A DNA stretch of 60,162 nucleotides from an uncultured Collinsella sp. (GCA_905199225.1 CAJKFS010000010.1:1-60162); one strand, 5' to 3'; positions 49,276-58,762 are shown, numbered from the stretch's first letter. Notes: generated by a model not told the origin, from the sequence alone. Numbers and translations: made by a program.

Positions 49276-52007
49276 AAGACCTGCTTGCCTACCTCGATCG
49301 CATCACGCGCGAGCTTGGCAGCACGCGGGGCGGGCGCATCCAGAACCGTCTCGACCACTTCACCACGGCATCTATAACCGACTCGCTCGCCATCTCGCGC
49401 AGCCTGGCAAGTCAGTATCTCAACGAGCTCGTGCGCGCTGGCCTCGTGGTGAAAGCAGGGGCGCGACCGGTGTGCTACTTCCACCGCCGCTCCCTCGAAC
49501 GCTTCTTCCAGTCTCGCATTGAGCGTAGCACCTACCCTTCGGTCGAGCAGCTCTTCGCCACGCTCGGAAACGGCGAGCGACTCGACTTTGACCGCGCAAT
49601 CGGTCACGAGCTGAGCCTTGCGCCCTGCATCAGCCAGCTCTGCGCCGCGCTCAAGTACCCGCCAGCTGGCCTGCCCATCCTGCTCTGTGGCGCTTCGGGA
49701 ACCGGCAAGGGTCTACTCGCCGAACTTGCCCTCGAATACGGCAAGAACGTCGGCGTCCTGCAGCAGGAAGCCAAGCTTGTGAGCATCGACTGCTCGCATT
49801 ACGCAGACGATGCCCGCGCGCTCACTCACGATCTGTGCGCAGATGGCGGGCCTGCAGATCGGGCGAGCGGCGGCATCGTTTATCTCAAGGACGTCGACAC
49901 CCTCTCACCCGCTGCCCAGGACGCGCTCTTGGAGTGGGCCTCCGCACAGGCGGGCGCCATTGTGCCAGCCCCTGCTGCGCGCCTTATCTTTGCCACCTCA
50001 AACGAGGCAGACAGTACCGAGTGCCGCAGCCTCACGCGTCGCATCCCCATGTCCGCCCAGGTGCCGTCTCTGCGCGAGCGCACCCAGGAGGAGCGTGAGG
50101 AACTGACTCTCCACTTCCTCAAGGAGGAGGGCCGACGCATAGGACGCGACATCCTCATAAGTCGCGGAGCCTTCCGAGCCCTCGCCGGCACCAACTTCGA
50201 GGAGAACGTACGCGGCCTACGCGACTGCATCACCAACTGTTGCGCCGAGGCCTATCTAGACACGAAGGGTGACAGCCTGGAGATTCGCACCTACCAGCTT
50301 CCCTCCGCAATCCTTGCCGGCTCCGCACTTGAGCGCAGCGAGAACGATATGCAGCTCATCGACACCACCCGGAGCATCCAAAGCCAGGCGGACGACCGCG
50401 CACGGCATGTACTCGACGCCATGCTGGAGCCATACGAGAGCTATCGCGAAGGCACGCTTGATGGGAGCGCGTGCAGCGCTCAGCTGGTGGAGCGAGCCCG
50501 CGACCTTGAGGACTACCTGGCGTTCGGGCAAAACCCGGGCCGCTCGAAGTCCGACGCATACGAGCAGATCGCCGACAGCGTCGTCACTTCCGTGAACGAA
50601 CTCTACTCGATCGATTTGTCCCGAAAGAGCTCGCATCTAATCGCCCAGGGCATCTGCCTCCAGCTGTGGCCGCCCGCAAACCTCTCGCGTTGGAAGAGCT
50701 CCCATGCAAGCGAGCTTTCCGGCATGCGCGGCGTCGTGGCCCAGCGCAACCGCTTTGCCGTTACTGTCTGCGCCTGCATCGCTGATGAACTCAAGGCTAC
50801 GCTCGGCATCGCGCTCGACGATCTCACGTGTCTGCTCGTCCTTGCGCATGCGGCACTCGCACTCGACCCGTCTAAGCGTCGTCGGAGCGTCGGTATCGTC
50901 CTCAGTCATGGCTACTCGACCGCCACGAGCATCGCCGACGCTGCCAATCGGATTCTTGACACGAGGGTCTTCGAGGCCATCGATATGCCCTACGACCAGA
51001 AGGTTACGGACGTCGCTGCTCCTCTTCAGCAAATCATCGACCGCTTCTCCTACGCAGACGAGGTCGTCATCCTCGTGGACATGGGATCGCTCCAGGATAT
51101 TTATAAGAGTCTGGAATCCACCTCCGGCATGACACTCGGCATCATCAACAACGCCTCTACCGGCCTTGCGGTGGAGGTTGGCTCCGGACTTATCGCGGGT
51201 CGCTCCGTGCGAGAGGTTCTCGACGATGCTGCGGCAGCTTGCACCTGTAATTATCACATCGTGGCGCGCAACGCCCGACCGGACGCGATTGTCTTCTGCT
51301 CCGAAGGCGGACTTGACGCAGCTGCGCGGATCCGCGATCTCGTGGCGCAGAGCCTGCCTGGCGAGTCCCCCGCGCGGCTTGTCGCCGTTGACTGGCGGCA
51401 GCTCGCCAATAACGGATCTGAGGATGCCGCCTTCTCCCAGTACAACGTGCGCTCGGTCATCGGCACGGACAATCCGCACACCGACGGAGTCCCGTTCATT
51501 TCGCTCGAGGAACTCATCGCCGGCGAAGGAACGGCCCAGATAGACCGCGCCTTCGCACGCTTGCTCGACGCTGACGGCTTGCGCACGTTCCACCAGAATC
51601 TCGTCAAGAACATGACCCTCAGGAACGTGGTCGAGTCCATCACAATCCGTAACCCCAACAAGCTCTTCGGCGAAATCGAGAGTGCCGCGGAGCGGCTCCA
51701 GCAGCTCACCGGAGACGTGATTGGCGCTCGTGTGAGCATGGGGCTCTACGTGCACCTGTGTTGTCTCGTGGAGCGCCTCGTGACCAGAAGCCCCATCGAG
51801 AACTACGCAGACGAGCAGCGCTTCGCCAATGAACACAACGATTTCGTCGAGGCATTCCGCACGAGCTTCTCTGACATTTCCGCCCATTACCACGTGGAGG
51901 TCCCCGTCACGGAGATCGCCTACGCATACGACTACATCAATTCCCGGCATGCCCCTCGCAGGCAGGCCACGCTGAACGATGGGCCCGCGGCCCAGCAGGA
52001 CGAGTGA
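49254..52007 (+). CDS. levR: LevR-type PRD/AAA+ transcriptional activator lacking GAFTGA
   Basis: Predicted 917-aa regulator. N-terminal HTH (about 1-75; SLAISRSLASQYLNELVRAG), AAA+ domain (about 115-350; Walker A CGASGTGKG, Walker B-like GGIVYLKDVD), PRD1 (about 440-540), an EIIA-Man-like domain (about 545-680; GIVLSHGYSTATSIADAANR) and a C-terminal PRD2 (about 800-900). The GAFTGA loop that contacts sigma-54 is absent between Walker A and B. The intact gene sits 1 kb downstream of the PTS-GH32 operon it probably controls. Confidence 0.88.
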   Translation: MNIPETQKDLLAYLDRITRELGSTRGGRIQNRLDHFTTASITDSLAISRSLASQYLNELVRAGLVVKAGARPVCYFHRRSLERFFQSRIERSTYPSVEQLFATLGNGERLDFDRAIGHELSLAPCISQLCAALKYPPAGLPILLCGASGTGKGLLAELALEYGKNVGVLQQEAKLVSIDCSHYADDARALTHDLCADGGPADRASGGIVYLKDVDTLSPAAQDALLEWASAQAGAIVPAPAARLIFATSNEADSTECRSLTRRIPMSAQVPSLRERTQEEREELTLHFLKEEGRRIGRDILISRGAFRALAGTNFEENVRGLRDCITNCCAEAYLDTKGDSLEIRTYQLPSAILAGSALERSENDMQLIDTTRSIQSQADDRARHVLDAMLEPYESYREGTLDGSACSAQLVERARDLEDYLAFGQNPGRSKSDAYEQIADSVVTSVNELYSIDLSRKSSHLIAQGICLQLWPPANLSRWKSSHASELSGMRGVVAQRNRFAVTVCACIADELKATLGIALDDLTCLLVLAHAALALDPSKRRRSVGIVLSHGYSTATSIADAANRILDTRVFEAIDMPYDQKVTDVAAPLQQIIDRFSYADEVVILVDMGSLQDIYKSLESTSGMTLGIINNASTGLAVEVGSGLIAGRSVREVLDDAAAACTCNYHIVARNARPDAIVFCSEGGLDAAARIRDLVAQSLPGESPARLVAVDWRQLANNGSEDAAFSQYNVRSVIGTDNPHTDGVPFISLEELIAGEGTAQIDRAFARLLDADGLRTFHQNLVKNMTLRNVVESITIRNPNKLFGEIESAAERLQQLTGDVIGARVSMGLYVHLCCLVERLVTRSPIENYADEQRFANEHNDFVEAFRTSFSDISAHYHVEVPVTEIAYAYDYINSRHAPRRQATLNDGPAAQQDE

Positions 52008-52103
52008 CGCGCCTCGCAAGCAAAGGAAGGAAGCCAACATCACATGAGCATCATCGCCGCATGTATCGACAACCGCCTGCTACACGGCATAGTGGCAACC
52101 CAG
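51852..52103 (+). repeat. Direct repeat B, right copy, ending in truncated PTS IIB
   Basis: Matches 43923-44201. It includes the end of levR, the IIB ribosome site and the first 20 IIB codons (52044-52103, MSIIAACIDNRLLHGIVATQ). The match stops abruptly where lysA-derived DNA begins, so this IIB copy is a broken gene. Confidence 0.85.
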
Positions 52104-52420
52104 CGGATACTGGAGCGAACGGCGAGCCGCTCGTCGGCCGGGAAGCAGTCAAAGGTGGCAAAGTAGTCGCGCGGCTCCTCGGCGCAGCGGATGAGCTGGC
52201 CCGACCCGTCCGGACGCATCAGCACCTCGGCACGCTTGAGCTGGCCGTTGTAGTTGTAGCCCACCGAGAACCCGTGCGCGCCCGCATCGTGGATGACGAG
52301 CAAGTCGCCCTCCTCCACTTCGGGCGGGCGCCGGTCGATAGCGAGCTTGTCGTTGTTCTCGCACAGCGACCCCACCACGCCGTAGGTGTGCTCGGCAGCA
52401 CCGCTATGCGGAACGCCCCG
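52104..52420 (-). pseudogene. 3' fragment of lysA (diaminopimelate decarboxylase)
   Basis: Codes on the minus strand for the C-terminal part: YGVVGSLCENNDKLAIDRRP, GDLLVIHDAGAHGFSVGYNY and LKRAEVLMRPDGSGQLIRCA. The catalytic N-terminal barrel is missing. It borders the truncated PTS IIB and faces away from it. Together with the dapA/dapH piece it shows that a lysine-biosynthesis locus was broken here. Confidence 0.8.
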
Positions 52421-52536
52421 CGATCTCGACCGAGAGCACGTCGGAGAACGGGATGTCTAATTGCTGGGGCCTGTCAGCTTGGGGCCTGCCGCCGCGGGTG
52501 TAGCCGGACTGCATGCGTTCGGCGCTGCTAGGCACG

Positions 52537-52683
52537 ATGTCGGGCATCGCCGCGGGCAAGACGGCGGGTCTCACCGTGTTCGCCAAGCGCGAGGAGCGTT
52601 TTGGTTTTTCGCAAGCAAATGCGGACGAAATCATCGACCAGATTCCCGATCTGCTCAAACATGCAGGGCCCCTATGTGTTTAA
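52537..52683 (+). pseudogene. 3' fragment of a HAD-family phosphatase
   Basis: The frame MSGIAAGKTAGLTVFAKREE followed by FGFSQANADEIIDQIPDLLK is the C-terminal part of a beta-phosphoglucomutase/YqaB-like HAD hydrolase. The catalytic DxD part is missing. Another rearrangement remnant; 52421-52536 holds only mixed sequence. Confidence 0.6.
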
Positions 52684-52750
52684 CCTCATTTTTCCGTGTG
52701 CGGTAGAATGGAGTAGTTGAGATCGCGAACGCCTTAAAGGGAGAGTTTTT

Positions 52751-53485
52751 GTGGATACGCATCTGGATGGGGGCTCTTCCGCCCCGCTGTATCAACAGGT
52801 GCTCGATTTGCTCAAGAGCGATATCGAACAGGGGACATATCCCGTTGACTCGCAGATTCCAACGGAACTTGAGCTTTCTAAGATGTACGGCGTGGGAAGG
52901 GTCACGGTTCGTCGCGCAATAGAGGAGCTTGTGGGCGAGGGGTATCTCACCAAGCGGCAGGGGCGTGGTACGTTTGTGACCGCGACAAAGATAATTCGCA
53001 AGGTGCATCAGAAGGACGATGTTCAGAGTTTTACCCAAGCATGCGCTGAAAACGGCATGAAGGCGGGCGCTCGCGTCGTTGCCCGCAAGACCGTTGCCGC
53101 CGATCGCGACCTCGCTTCTTTCTTTGGCTTGGATGAAGGCTCTGACCTCATCTTGGTCTCACGCGTGCGTACCGCAGACGGCGTGCCGGTCCTGTTCGAG
53201 AACAACTACTATCCTGTTGACGGATTCGAATTTCTCAAAGATATCGGTCTCTCCAATTGCTCGATATTCGAGGCCGTGGGGGAGCGTACGGGTAGGTATC
53301 CCTGTTCGTCCGATCCCTGCAGGCTAGAGATCGCCCGTGCGGGAATTGATACCGCCCGCGAGCTCAAGGTCCCAGTAGGGGAGCCGCTATTCTTCATGAA
53401 CGCGGGCTTTCTCGATTCCAACGGAGAGCGCTTCTGCTATGGCAGGCAGTACTACGTGGGTTCGCGCTACAGCTTCGATATCTAG
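52751..53485 (+). CDS. frlR: GntR-family regulator with UTRA domain (FrlR-like)
   Basis: Predicted 244-aa repressor from a GTG start with GGGAGAG upstream. The winged-helix domain (1-75) includes YPVDSQIPTELELSKMYGVG and RVTVRRAIEELVGEGYLTKR; the UTRA ligand domain (about 85-240) includes DLILVSRVRTADGVPVLFEN. It lies directly upstream of an operon of fructoselysine-type genes, so it probably senses a phosphorylated Amadori product, as E. coli FrlR does. Confidence 0.88.
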   Translation: MDTHLDGGSSAPLYQQVLDLLKSDIEQGTYPVDSQIPTELELSKMYGVGRVTVRRAIEELVGEGYLTKRQGRGTFVTATKIIRKVHQKDDVQSFTQACAENGMKAGARVVARKTVAADRDLASFFGLDEGSDLILVSRVRTADGVPVLFENNYYPVDGFEFLKDIGLSNCSIFEAVGERTGRYPCSSDPCRLEIARAGIDTARELKVPVGEPLFFMNAGFLDSNGERFCYGRQYYVGSRYSFDI

Positions 53486-53560
53486 CGGCTCTGTCTCGCG
53501 CAGCGCTGTTCTCGCCATCGCCGCAACAGGTCCGTTTAGCGCGTAAAAGTTACCACTTAT

Positions 53561-53630
53561 AGAACAACCTAATATGTTTCTTGACCGGCACCTTCATGCA
53601 GGTTATACATAGGACAACCTAAGATGTTTG
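53561..53630 (+). promoter_or_regulatory. Two 20-bp operator-like repeats upstream of the transporter
   Basis: AGAACAACCTAATATGTTTC (53561-53580) and AGGACAACCTAAGATGTTTG (53611-53630) match in 17 of 20 positions and start exactly 50 bp apart. Each contains an AACA/GACA-8-TGTT half-palindrome. They lie in the 200-bp gap before the operon and are likely binding sites of the GntR-type regulator. Confidence 0.65.
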
Positions 53631-53683
53631 CTTATACGTGAGGGTTTTTTGGCAAGCATCGTTGCTCTGACAGGAGGTTAAGA

Positions 53684-55147
53684 ATGTCGGATGCCAAACA
53701 GGAGAAGCCCAAGCGCAGATTCCATCTCCAGCTTCCCCATGTGTACACCATCGCGTTCATGCTGATTGTGTTCTTCGCGGTGCTCACATGGATCGTCCCA
53801 TCGGGTCAGTTCGACCGTCAGACCATTCAGACGGCCGCGGGCGAGCGAGAAGTCGCCGTAGCCGGAACGTACCAAGAAGTCGACAAGGTCTACACCGATT
53901 CGGAGACGGGGGAGACCGTCGATCTGCGACAGGGCATCGATGCCGTCCTGCAGGCTCCCGCCAAGGGCATCCAGGCTGCGGCCGATGTCGTCGCGTTCGT
54001 CCTGCTGATCGGCGGATCGTTCGCCATCGTCACCAAGACCAACGCCCTAAACGCCGGTATGAGCCGCGTGATCAAGAAGTTGAAGAACAAGGACATCTTG
54101 ATCATCCCCATCTCCATGGTCCTGCTCTCGATCTGCGGCACCACGTTCGGCATGTCCGAGGAGGCGCTGCCGTTCTACGCGATCTTCATCCCCATCATGC
54201 TGAGCATCGGGTATGACTCCATGACCGCATTCATCATCTGCTTCCTCGGCCCCAACCTTGGTTACTGCGCATCCACTATCGATCCTTTCAACGTGCTGAT
54301 CGCCCAGGGCGTTATCGGCATCGAGGGAAATCCCCAGCTTTGGCTCCGCGCCATCCTGTGGGCCATCTTCACCGCCGCGGGCATTTTCTGGGCCATGCGC
54401 TACGCGCGCCGCGTCAAGCTCGATCCCAAGTCCTCCATCACCTATGAGGACGATAAGCAGAAGCGCATCGAGTTCTCTGTCACCGACGCCTCTATCGAAG
54501 AGGAGTTCACGCTTCGCCACGAGCTCGTCCTCATTGATTTCGCGGTCGGCATGGGCGTTATCGTGTGGGGCCTCGTTACCCAGGGCTGGTATATGGACGA
54601 GATCTCTATGGTGTTCCTGGCCATGGGCCTTCTTGCCGGCATACTCGGCGGCTTGGACGAGAAGACCATTGCGGAGGAGTTCGTCCGCGGAATCGCCGAC
54701 TTCGCCTACGCAGCCTGCATCATCGGTATCGCCCGCGGCATCCTGGTCGTTGCAGAGGGCGGAATGATCATCGACTCTATTCTTAACTGGCTCGTCGGAC
54801 TCCTTGCGGGCGCTCCGTCCTTCATCTATACCACCTTCATGTACATCGTCCTCGGCCTGCTTTCGCTGCTGGTTCCTTCCAGCTCCGGCCTCGCTGCACT
54901 CACCATGCCAGTCATGGGCCCGCTGACCGAGCTTATGGGTCTCAATCCCGAGGCTGCCGTCACCGCTCTGCAGTTCGCGAACCAGACCATCAACACCATC
55001 AGCCCCGTTGCGGGCATGACCGTCGCGGGTCTCGCCGTAGCGAAGATCTCCTTCGGGCAATGGTGGAAGACCATCTGGAAGTTCTTTATCTTCATGGTCC
55101 TGTTCGGATTGGTCGCGACTACGATCTCCGGCCTACTGCCGATGTAG
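53684..55147 (+). CDS. YfcC-family transporter (C4-dicarboxylate/amino-acid type)
   Basis: Predicted 487-aa membrane protein with about 12 hydrophobic segments. Family features: HVYTIAFMLIVFFAVLTWIV, PSGQFDR near the N-terminus and LVPSSSGLAALTMPVMGPLT in the C-terminal half. YfcC/DcuC relatives move amino acids or dicarboxylates, so here it probably imports the glycated amino acid. AGGAGG precedes the ATG. It takes the place of FrlA of E. coli. Confidence 0.88.
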   Translation: MSDAKQEKPKRRFHLQLPHVYTIAFMLIVFFAVLTWIVPSGQFDRQTIQTAAGEREVAVAGTYQEVDKVYTDSETGETVDLRQGIDAVLQAPAKGIQAAADVVAFVLLIGGSFAIVTKTNALNAGMSRVIKKLKNKDILIIPISMVLLSICGTTFGMSEEALPFYAIFIPIMLSIGYDSMTAFIICFLGPNLGYCASTIDPFNVLIAQGVIGIEGNPQLWLRAILWAIFTAAGIFWAMRYARRVKLDPKSSITYEDDKQKRIEFSVTDASIEEEFTLRHELVLIDFAVGMGVIVWGLVTQGWYMDEISMVFLAMGLLAGILGGLDEKTIAEEFVRGIADFAYAACIIGIARGILVVAEGGMIIDSILNWLVGLLAGAPSFIYTTFMYIVLGLLSLLVPSSSGLAALTMPVMGPLTELMGLNPEAAVTALQFANQTINTISPVAGMTVAGLAVAKISFGQWWKTIWKFFIFMVLFGLVATTISGLLPM

Positions 55148-55157
55148 GAGGTGCCCG

Positions 55158-56720
55158 GTGTTTGATCGTTCGCTAGTATTGCTGTCCCGCAGCATCTTTA
55201 CCGGCCTTTCCGATGAACCGATCGACGGATATGTTTCGATTCGCGGTAATCGCATCGAATCCGTGGGCGCCTCTGATCGGGCTGCCGAATATACTGCGCA
55301 TGCGGACGAGGTTCGCGACCTTGGCTCCAGAACCGTCATGGCAGGCCTTGTCGACGTGCACACGTTCTTTACCGGCTGGGTGCTCCGTCGCATCGGCGCC
55401 GATCTTATCGATGCGACCTCGGCAGATGATGTTTTCACCGCGATGTCGAATTGGAAGGAGGAGCGGCCCCAGGCCCCTATGGCGTTGGGCATGAACCTTC
55501 CGGAGACCCTTATGGGTGACGACTTGGTTGATATGTTGGACGAGAAGTTCTCATCCACGCCTGCCGTCGCCTTTACTGCCGGCGCGGAGACCTGCGTGCT
55601 CAACTCCGCCGCATCTGCGCGCTATGGTTTTACGCCCGAGGCTTGCTATGCCGAGATGATTTGGCACCTTATGCGCGATTATCTACCTCTTCAGGAAGTC
55701 CGCGATGCGTATGGCGACTACATGACCATGCTTAACTCCCGTGGCGTCACCGCCATCAAGGAGATGTGCTTTGACGATTATTACGGATTTGCGGACGAGA
55801 TGTATCGCCGCGAGCAGGAAGGCGAACTTACGGTTAGGGTCGACATGATGAGCCAGCCCGTCGGGCATGGAGCCGACCTTGATTACGCCTGCTCGGCGCG
55901 CGACCGCTTCCAAGGAGACTTCGTCAGGTTCTCCGGCTTCAATCGCATGACCGATCGCGGCGTGTGGTGCGGCCTGGCCGAGATGATCGATCCCTACGAG
56001 GAGGGGGCCGATGCGGGTGCCGGCGGAAAGACCGTGGTCGAGGAGCCCGAATGGGACCTCATCTCTCGCGAGCTGTCCGAGATCGATGCCCAGGGATTCC
56101 GCTACTCCCTGCATTGCCAGGGGGATGGGGCCGTTCGCAAGACGATCGACCTGTATGAGCGGCTACCGCGTGATGAGTCGGGAAGGCTCGCTCGCAGGCA
56201 TTCGATTACGGACCTTGAGAACTCCGATCCAGCTGACCTGGCGCGCATGGGCGCCATCGGCGGTATCTGCGAGGTCTATCCCCAGATCCTTACTCTTGAT
56301 AAGCGCGAGGATTGCCTTTCGACCATGCGTCGCCAGATAGGAGAGAAGAGGCTCTCCCGCAGCTGGAACCGTCGCGCCATGGTGGATGGCGGATGTGTGC
56401 TGTGCTGCGGAACCGATCTTCCCCTCCTTATCCCGCATCTAGGAGATTCGATCTACAGCGCCTGCGGAGGGTACTTCGCCGACGGTTTGGACGTCAACCC
56501 GCAGAATACCGTTAGCGTTGCCGAGCTGCTGCGGGCATGGACTGCCGGGGGTTCCTACGATCTGGTTCGCGAGAACGATTTCGGCACCCTCGAGGCGGGC
56601 AAGCTCGCGGACATCTGCGTTTTGGACCGCGATGTGTTTGCGGTGGACCCCAAAGATGCCAGAGACATCCAGGTCTCGCTCACGCTGAGCGATGGTCGGG
56701 TCGTGTACGAAGATTGCTAG
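55158..56720 (+). CDS. YtcJ-like amidohydrolase
   Basis: Predicted 520-aa amidohydrolase from GTG 55158 with AGGAGG. It has the composite small beta domain at both ends, AGLVDVHTFFTG in place of the usual DxHxH metal motif, YSLHCQGDGAVRKTIDLYER (His-rich loop) and C-terminal GTLEAGKLADICVLDRDVF. The first metal motif has only one His (HTF instead of HxH). In this operon it may remove an acyl or amide group from the substrate. Confidence 0.82.
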   Translation: MFDRSLVLLSRSIFTGLSDEPIDGYVSIRGNRIESVGASDRAAEYTAHADEVRDLGSRTVMAGLVDVHTFFTGWVLRRIGADLIDATSADDVFTAMSNWKEERPQAPMALGMNLPETLMGDDLVDMLDEKFSSTPAVAFTAGAETCVLNSAASARYGFTPEACYAEMIWHLMRDYLPLQEVRDAYGDYMTMLNSRGVTAIKEMCFDDYYGFADEMYRREQEGELTVRVDMMSQPVGHGADLDYACSARDRFQGDFVRFSGFNRMTDRGVWCGLAEMIDPYEEGADAGAGGKTVVEEPEWDLISRELSEIDAQGFRYSLHCQGDGAVRKTIDLYERLPRDESGRLARRHSITDLENSDPADLARMGAIGGICEVYPQILTLDKREDCLSTMRRQIGEKRLSRSWNRRAMVDGGCVLCCGTDLPLLIPHLGDSIYSACGGYFADGLDVNPQNTVSVAELLRAWTAGGSYDLVRENDFGTLEAGKLADICVLDRDVFAVDPKDARDIQVSLTLSDGRVVYEDC

Positions 56721-56737
56721 GAGAGGAGATGCCCAGC

Positions 56738-57595
56738 ATGGATTTAAACGCTTCCGCGCCCCGCCTGCGTCGCGAGCAGGTCGCCGGCATGAACATTCAC
56801 TACATCATGTGGTCGCTCGATTATTTCCTTGATGTTCAGCAGCGCCTTGGCTTCAAAACCATCGAGCTTTGGGCGGCCGAGCCGCACGTGACGCTGGACC
56901 ACACGGGGTATTTCGAGGCCGACAAGCTTCGCCGCAAGATCGAGTCCCGCGGACTCTCCGGGAGCTCCCTGTGCCCGGAGAACGTGGTGTATCCGTGGCA
57001 GTACGCTGCCAGAAAGCCCCTCCACGCGCAGCGGAGCCTCGCTTACTTCAAGCACGGCATCGAGCTCGCCGAGGTGCTCGGCGCCCCGTATATGTCCATC
57101 AACTCCGGTTGGGGCGATTGGGACGAGGACCGCGAGGAAGCTTGGAAGCGCTCTGCCGAGCACTTGGCGATTCTTGCGGACTATGCCGGCGAGCACGGCG
57201 TGACCCTCTGCATGGAGAGCCTGAGGCCGGAAGAGAGCAACTTGGTGGTTACACTCGCGGATGCCAGGCGCATGCTTGACCAAGTAGCCAACCCGCACCT
57301 TACTCCAATGGTGGACACTACTGCTATGGGAGTCGCCGGCGAGAGCCTTGAAGAGTGGTTTGCCGAGTTTGGCGATGGTGCCATAAGGAACATGCACTTC
57401 ATTGATGGCGACCCATACGGCCATCTGGTTTGGGGCGATGGAAAGCACAGCATGGACGATTTCGTGCGTGTCCTCAACGCGCATGGGTTCGAGGGCTATC
57501 TTGGCCAGGAGATCACCGATGGAAGGTATTTCGATGATCCCGCAGCAGCGGACCGGCGCAACATGGACGCCTTCGAGAGGTATTTTGTCGACTAG
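56738..57595 (+). CDS. frlC: FrlC-like sugar epimerase (xylose-isomerase-like TIM barrel)
   Basis: Predicted 285-aa protein. HYIMWSLDYFLDVQQRLGFK, IELWAAEPH, and metal-binding residues in MESLRPEESNLV, MVDTTAMGV and MHFIDGDPYGHLVWGDG fit the fructoselysine 3-epimerase/tagatose epimerase family. ATG 56738 is preferred over 56729 because GGAG lies at a normal distance. It would convert psicoselysine-type isomers into the main pathway substrate. Confidence 0.85.
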   Translation: MDLNASAPRLRREQVAGMNIHYIMWSLDYFLDVQQRLGFKTIELWAAEPHVTLDHTGYFEADKLRRKIESRGLSGSSLCPENVVYPWQYAARKPLHAQRSLAYFKHGIELAEVLGAPYMSINSGWGDWDEDREEAWKRSAEHLAILADYAGEHGVTLCMESLRPEESNLVVTLADARRMLDQVANPHLTPMVDTTAMGVAGESLEEWFAEFGDGAIRNMHFIDGDPYGHLVWGDGKHSMDDFVRVLNAHGFEGYLGQEITDGRYFDDPAAADRRNMDAFERYFVD

Positions 57596-57695
57596 CGCGT
57601 AGCTCCCATTCGCGTGGGGCAGTCAACACGCTTGACGAGAAGACTTGCAGTAAACGTTGGCGGATTCGTCCGCCGTATCGAAAGGAAGAATAACA

Positions 57696-58664
57696 ATGAA
57701 CGCACATGATCTCATCGCCGACGCAATCGCCGAAAAGGGCGGTTTCGATAGCGTCTTCTGGGTTGCCTGCGGCGGCTCCCTCATCGACCTGCTGCCCGCC
57801 CATGAGCTGCTTAAGCGCGAGGCGACTACGTTTGCCAGTGAGGCGTATACCGCCCGCGAGTTCGATATCATGCGTCCCAAGCGCCTGGGCGAAAAGTCCC
57901 TTGTTATCGCTTGCAGCCACTCCGGCAACACTCCCGAGGTAATCGATGCGTGCTCGATCGCCAAGGCGGCGGGCGCAACCGTTATCGCACAGACCGACAA
58001 CGCCGGCTCCGGCATCGATAACGGTGAGTGGACGTGCTGGGTATATCCGTGGGGCGAGGGAGTTCCGCAGGCGGAGGTACCCGCCGGCATCTCTTTGGCT
58101 CTCGCTGCCGAGCTCTTGGATCAGCAGGAAGGTTATGCTGACCTTGCCGATATGTACGAAGGCATCGCCAAGATGGACCGGATCCTGCCTGCGGCTCGCG
58201 AGAAGGTCAACGCCGAACTTTGCGACCGTTTCGCTGCCCTGTGCCAGGACCACAAGTTCCTGTATATCTTGGGATCCGGTCCCGTGTTTAGCCAGACCTA
58301 TGGCTTCGCTATCTGCTCGCTTATGGAGATGCAGTGGCAGAGCTGCGCCTATATCCACTCCGGCGAGTACTTCCACGGCCCCTTCGAGGTGACCGAGCCC
58401 GGAGTCTTCTACTTCCTGCAGATGTCTTCCAGTGAGTGCCGAGCCATGGATGAGCGCGCCCTCGCATTCCTCGAGACCCATACCGACACTCTTATGGTGC
58501 TCGACGCCATGGAGTACGGCATGGACCAAGTACCGGCAAGCGTTCGCGCGTTCCTTGATCCAATCCTGTTCTACGCGATGAACTGTGAGCTGCGCTCCGC
58601 TCGCGGCAAGGTGTTCGACCATCACCCGGACGTGCGTCGTTACATGGGCATCGAGAAGTACTAG
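57696..58664 (+). CDS. frlB: FrlB-like fructosamine-6-phosphate deglycase (SIS domains)
   Basis: Predicted 322-aa protein with two SIS domains: FWVACGGSLIDLLPAHELLK, ACSHSGNTPEVIDACSIAKA and YILGSGPVFSQTYGFAICSL, GEYFHGPFEV. Such enzymes split fructosamine 6-phosphates into glucose 6-phosphate and the free amino acid. AAAGGAAG precedes the ATG. Confidence 0.87.
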   Translation: MNAHDLIADAIAEKGGFDSVFWVACGGSLIDLLPAHELLKREATTFASEAYTAREFDIMRPKRLGEKSLVIACSHSGNTPEVIDACSIAKAAGATVIAQTDNAGSGIDNGEWTCWVYPWGEGVPQAEVPAGISLALAAELLDQQEGYADLADMYEGIAKMDRILPAAREKVNAELCDRFAALCQDHKFLYILGSGPVFSQTYGFAICSLMEMQWQSCAYIHSGEYFHGPFEVTEPGVFYFLQMSSSECRAMDERALAFLETHTDTLMVLDAMEYGMDQVPASVRAFLDPILFYAMNCELRSARGKVFDHHPDVRRYMGIEKY

Positions 58665-58762
58665 CGATTTTAGAACGGGGCGCGAAGCGCGTTGAGACGT
58701 GCGAATCCTCGCGCCTCTTCTGCTCGCCGTAGCCACGGCGGTTTACCTGAATGGAGATAACC

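Noticed and set aside
47838..49607. 589-codon minus-strand frame across GH32 and dap remnants
   Set aside because: It is a shadow of GH32 and of the true dapA/dapH frames; composition is Arg/His-rich without family features.
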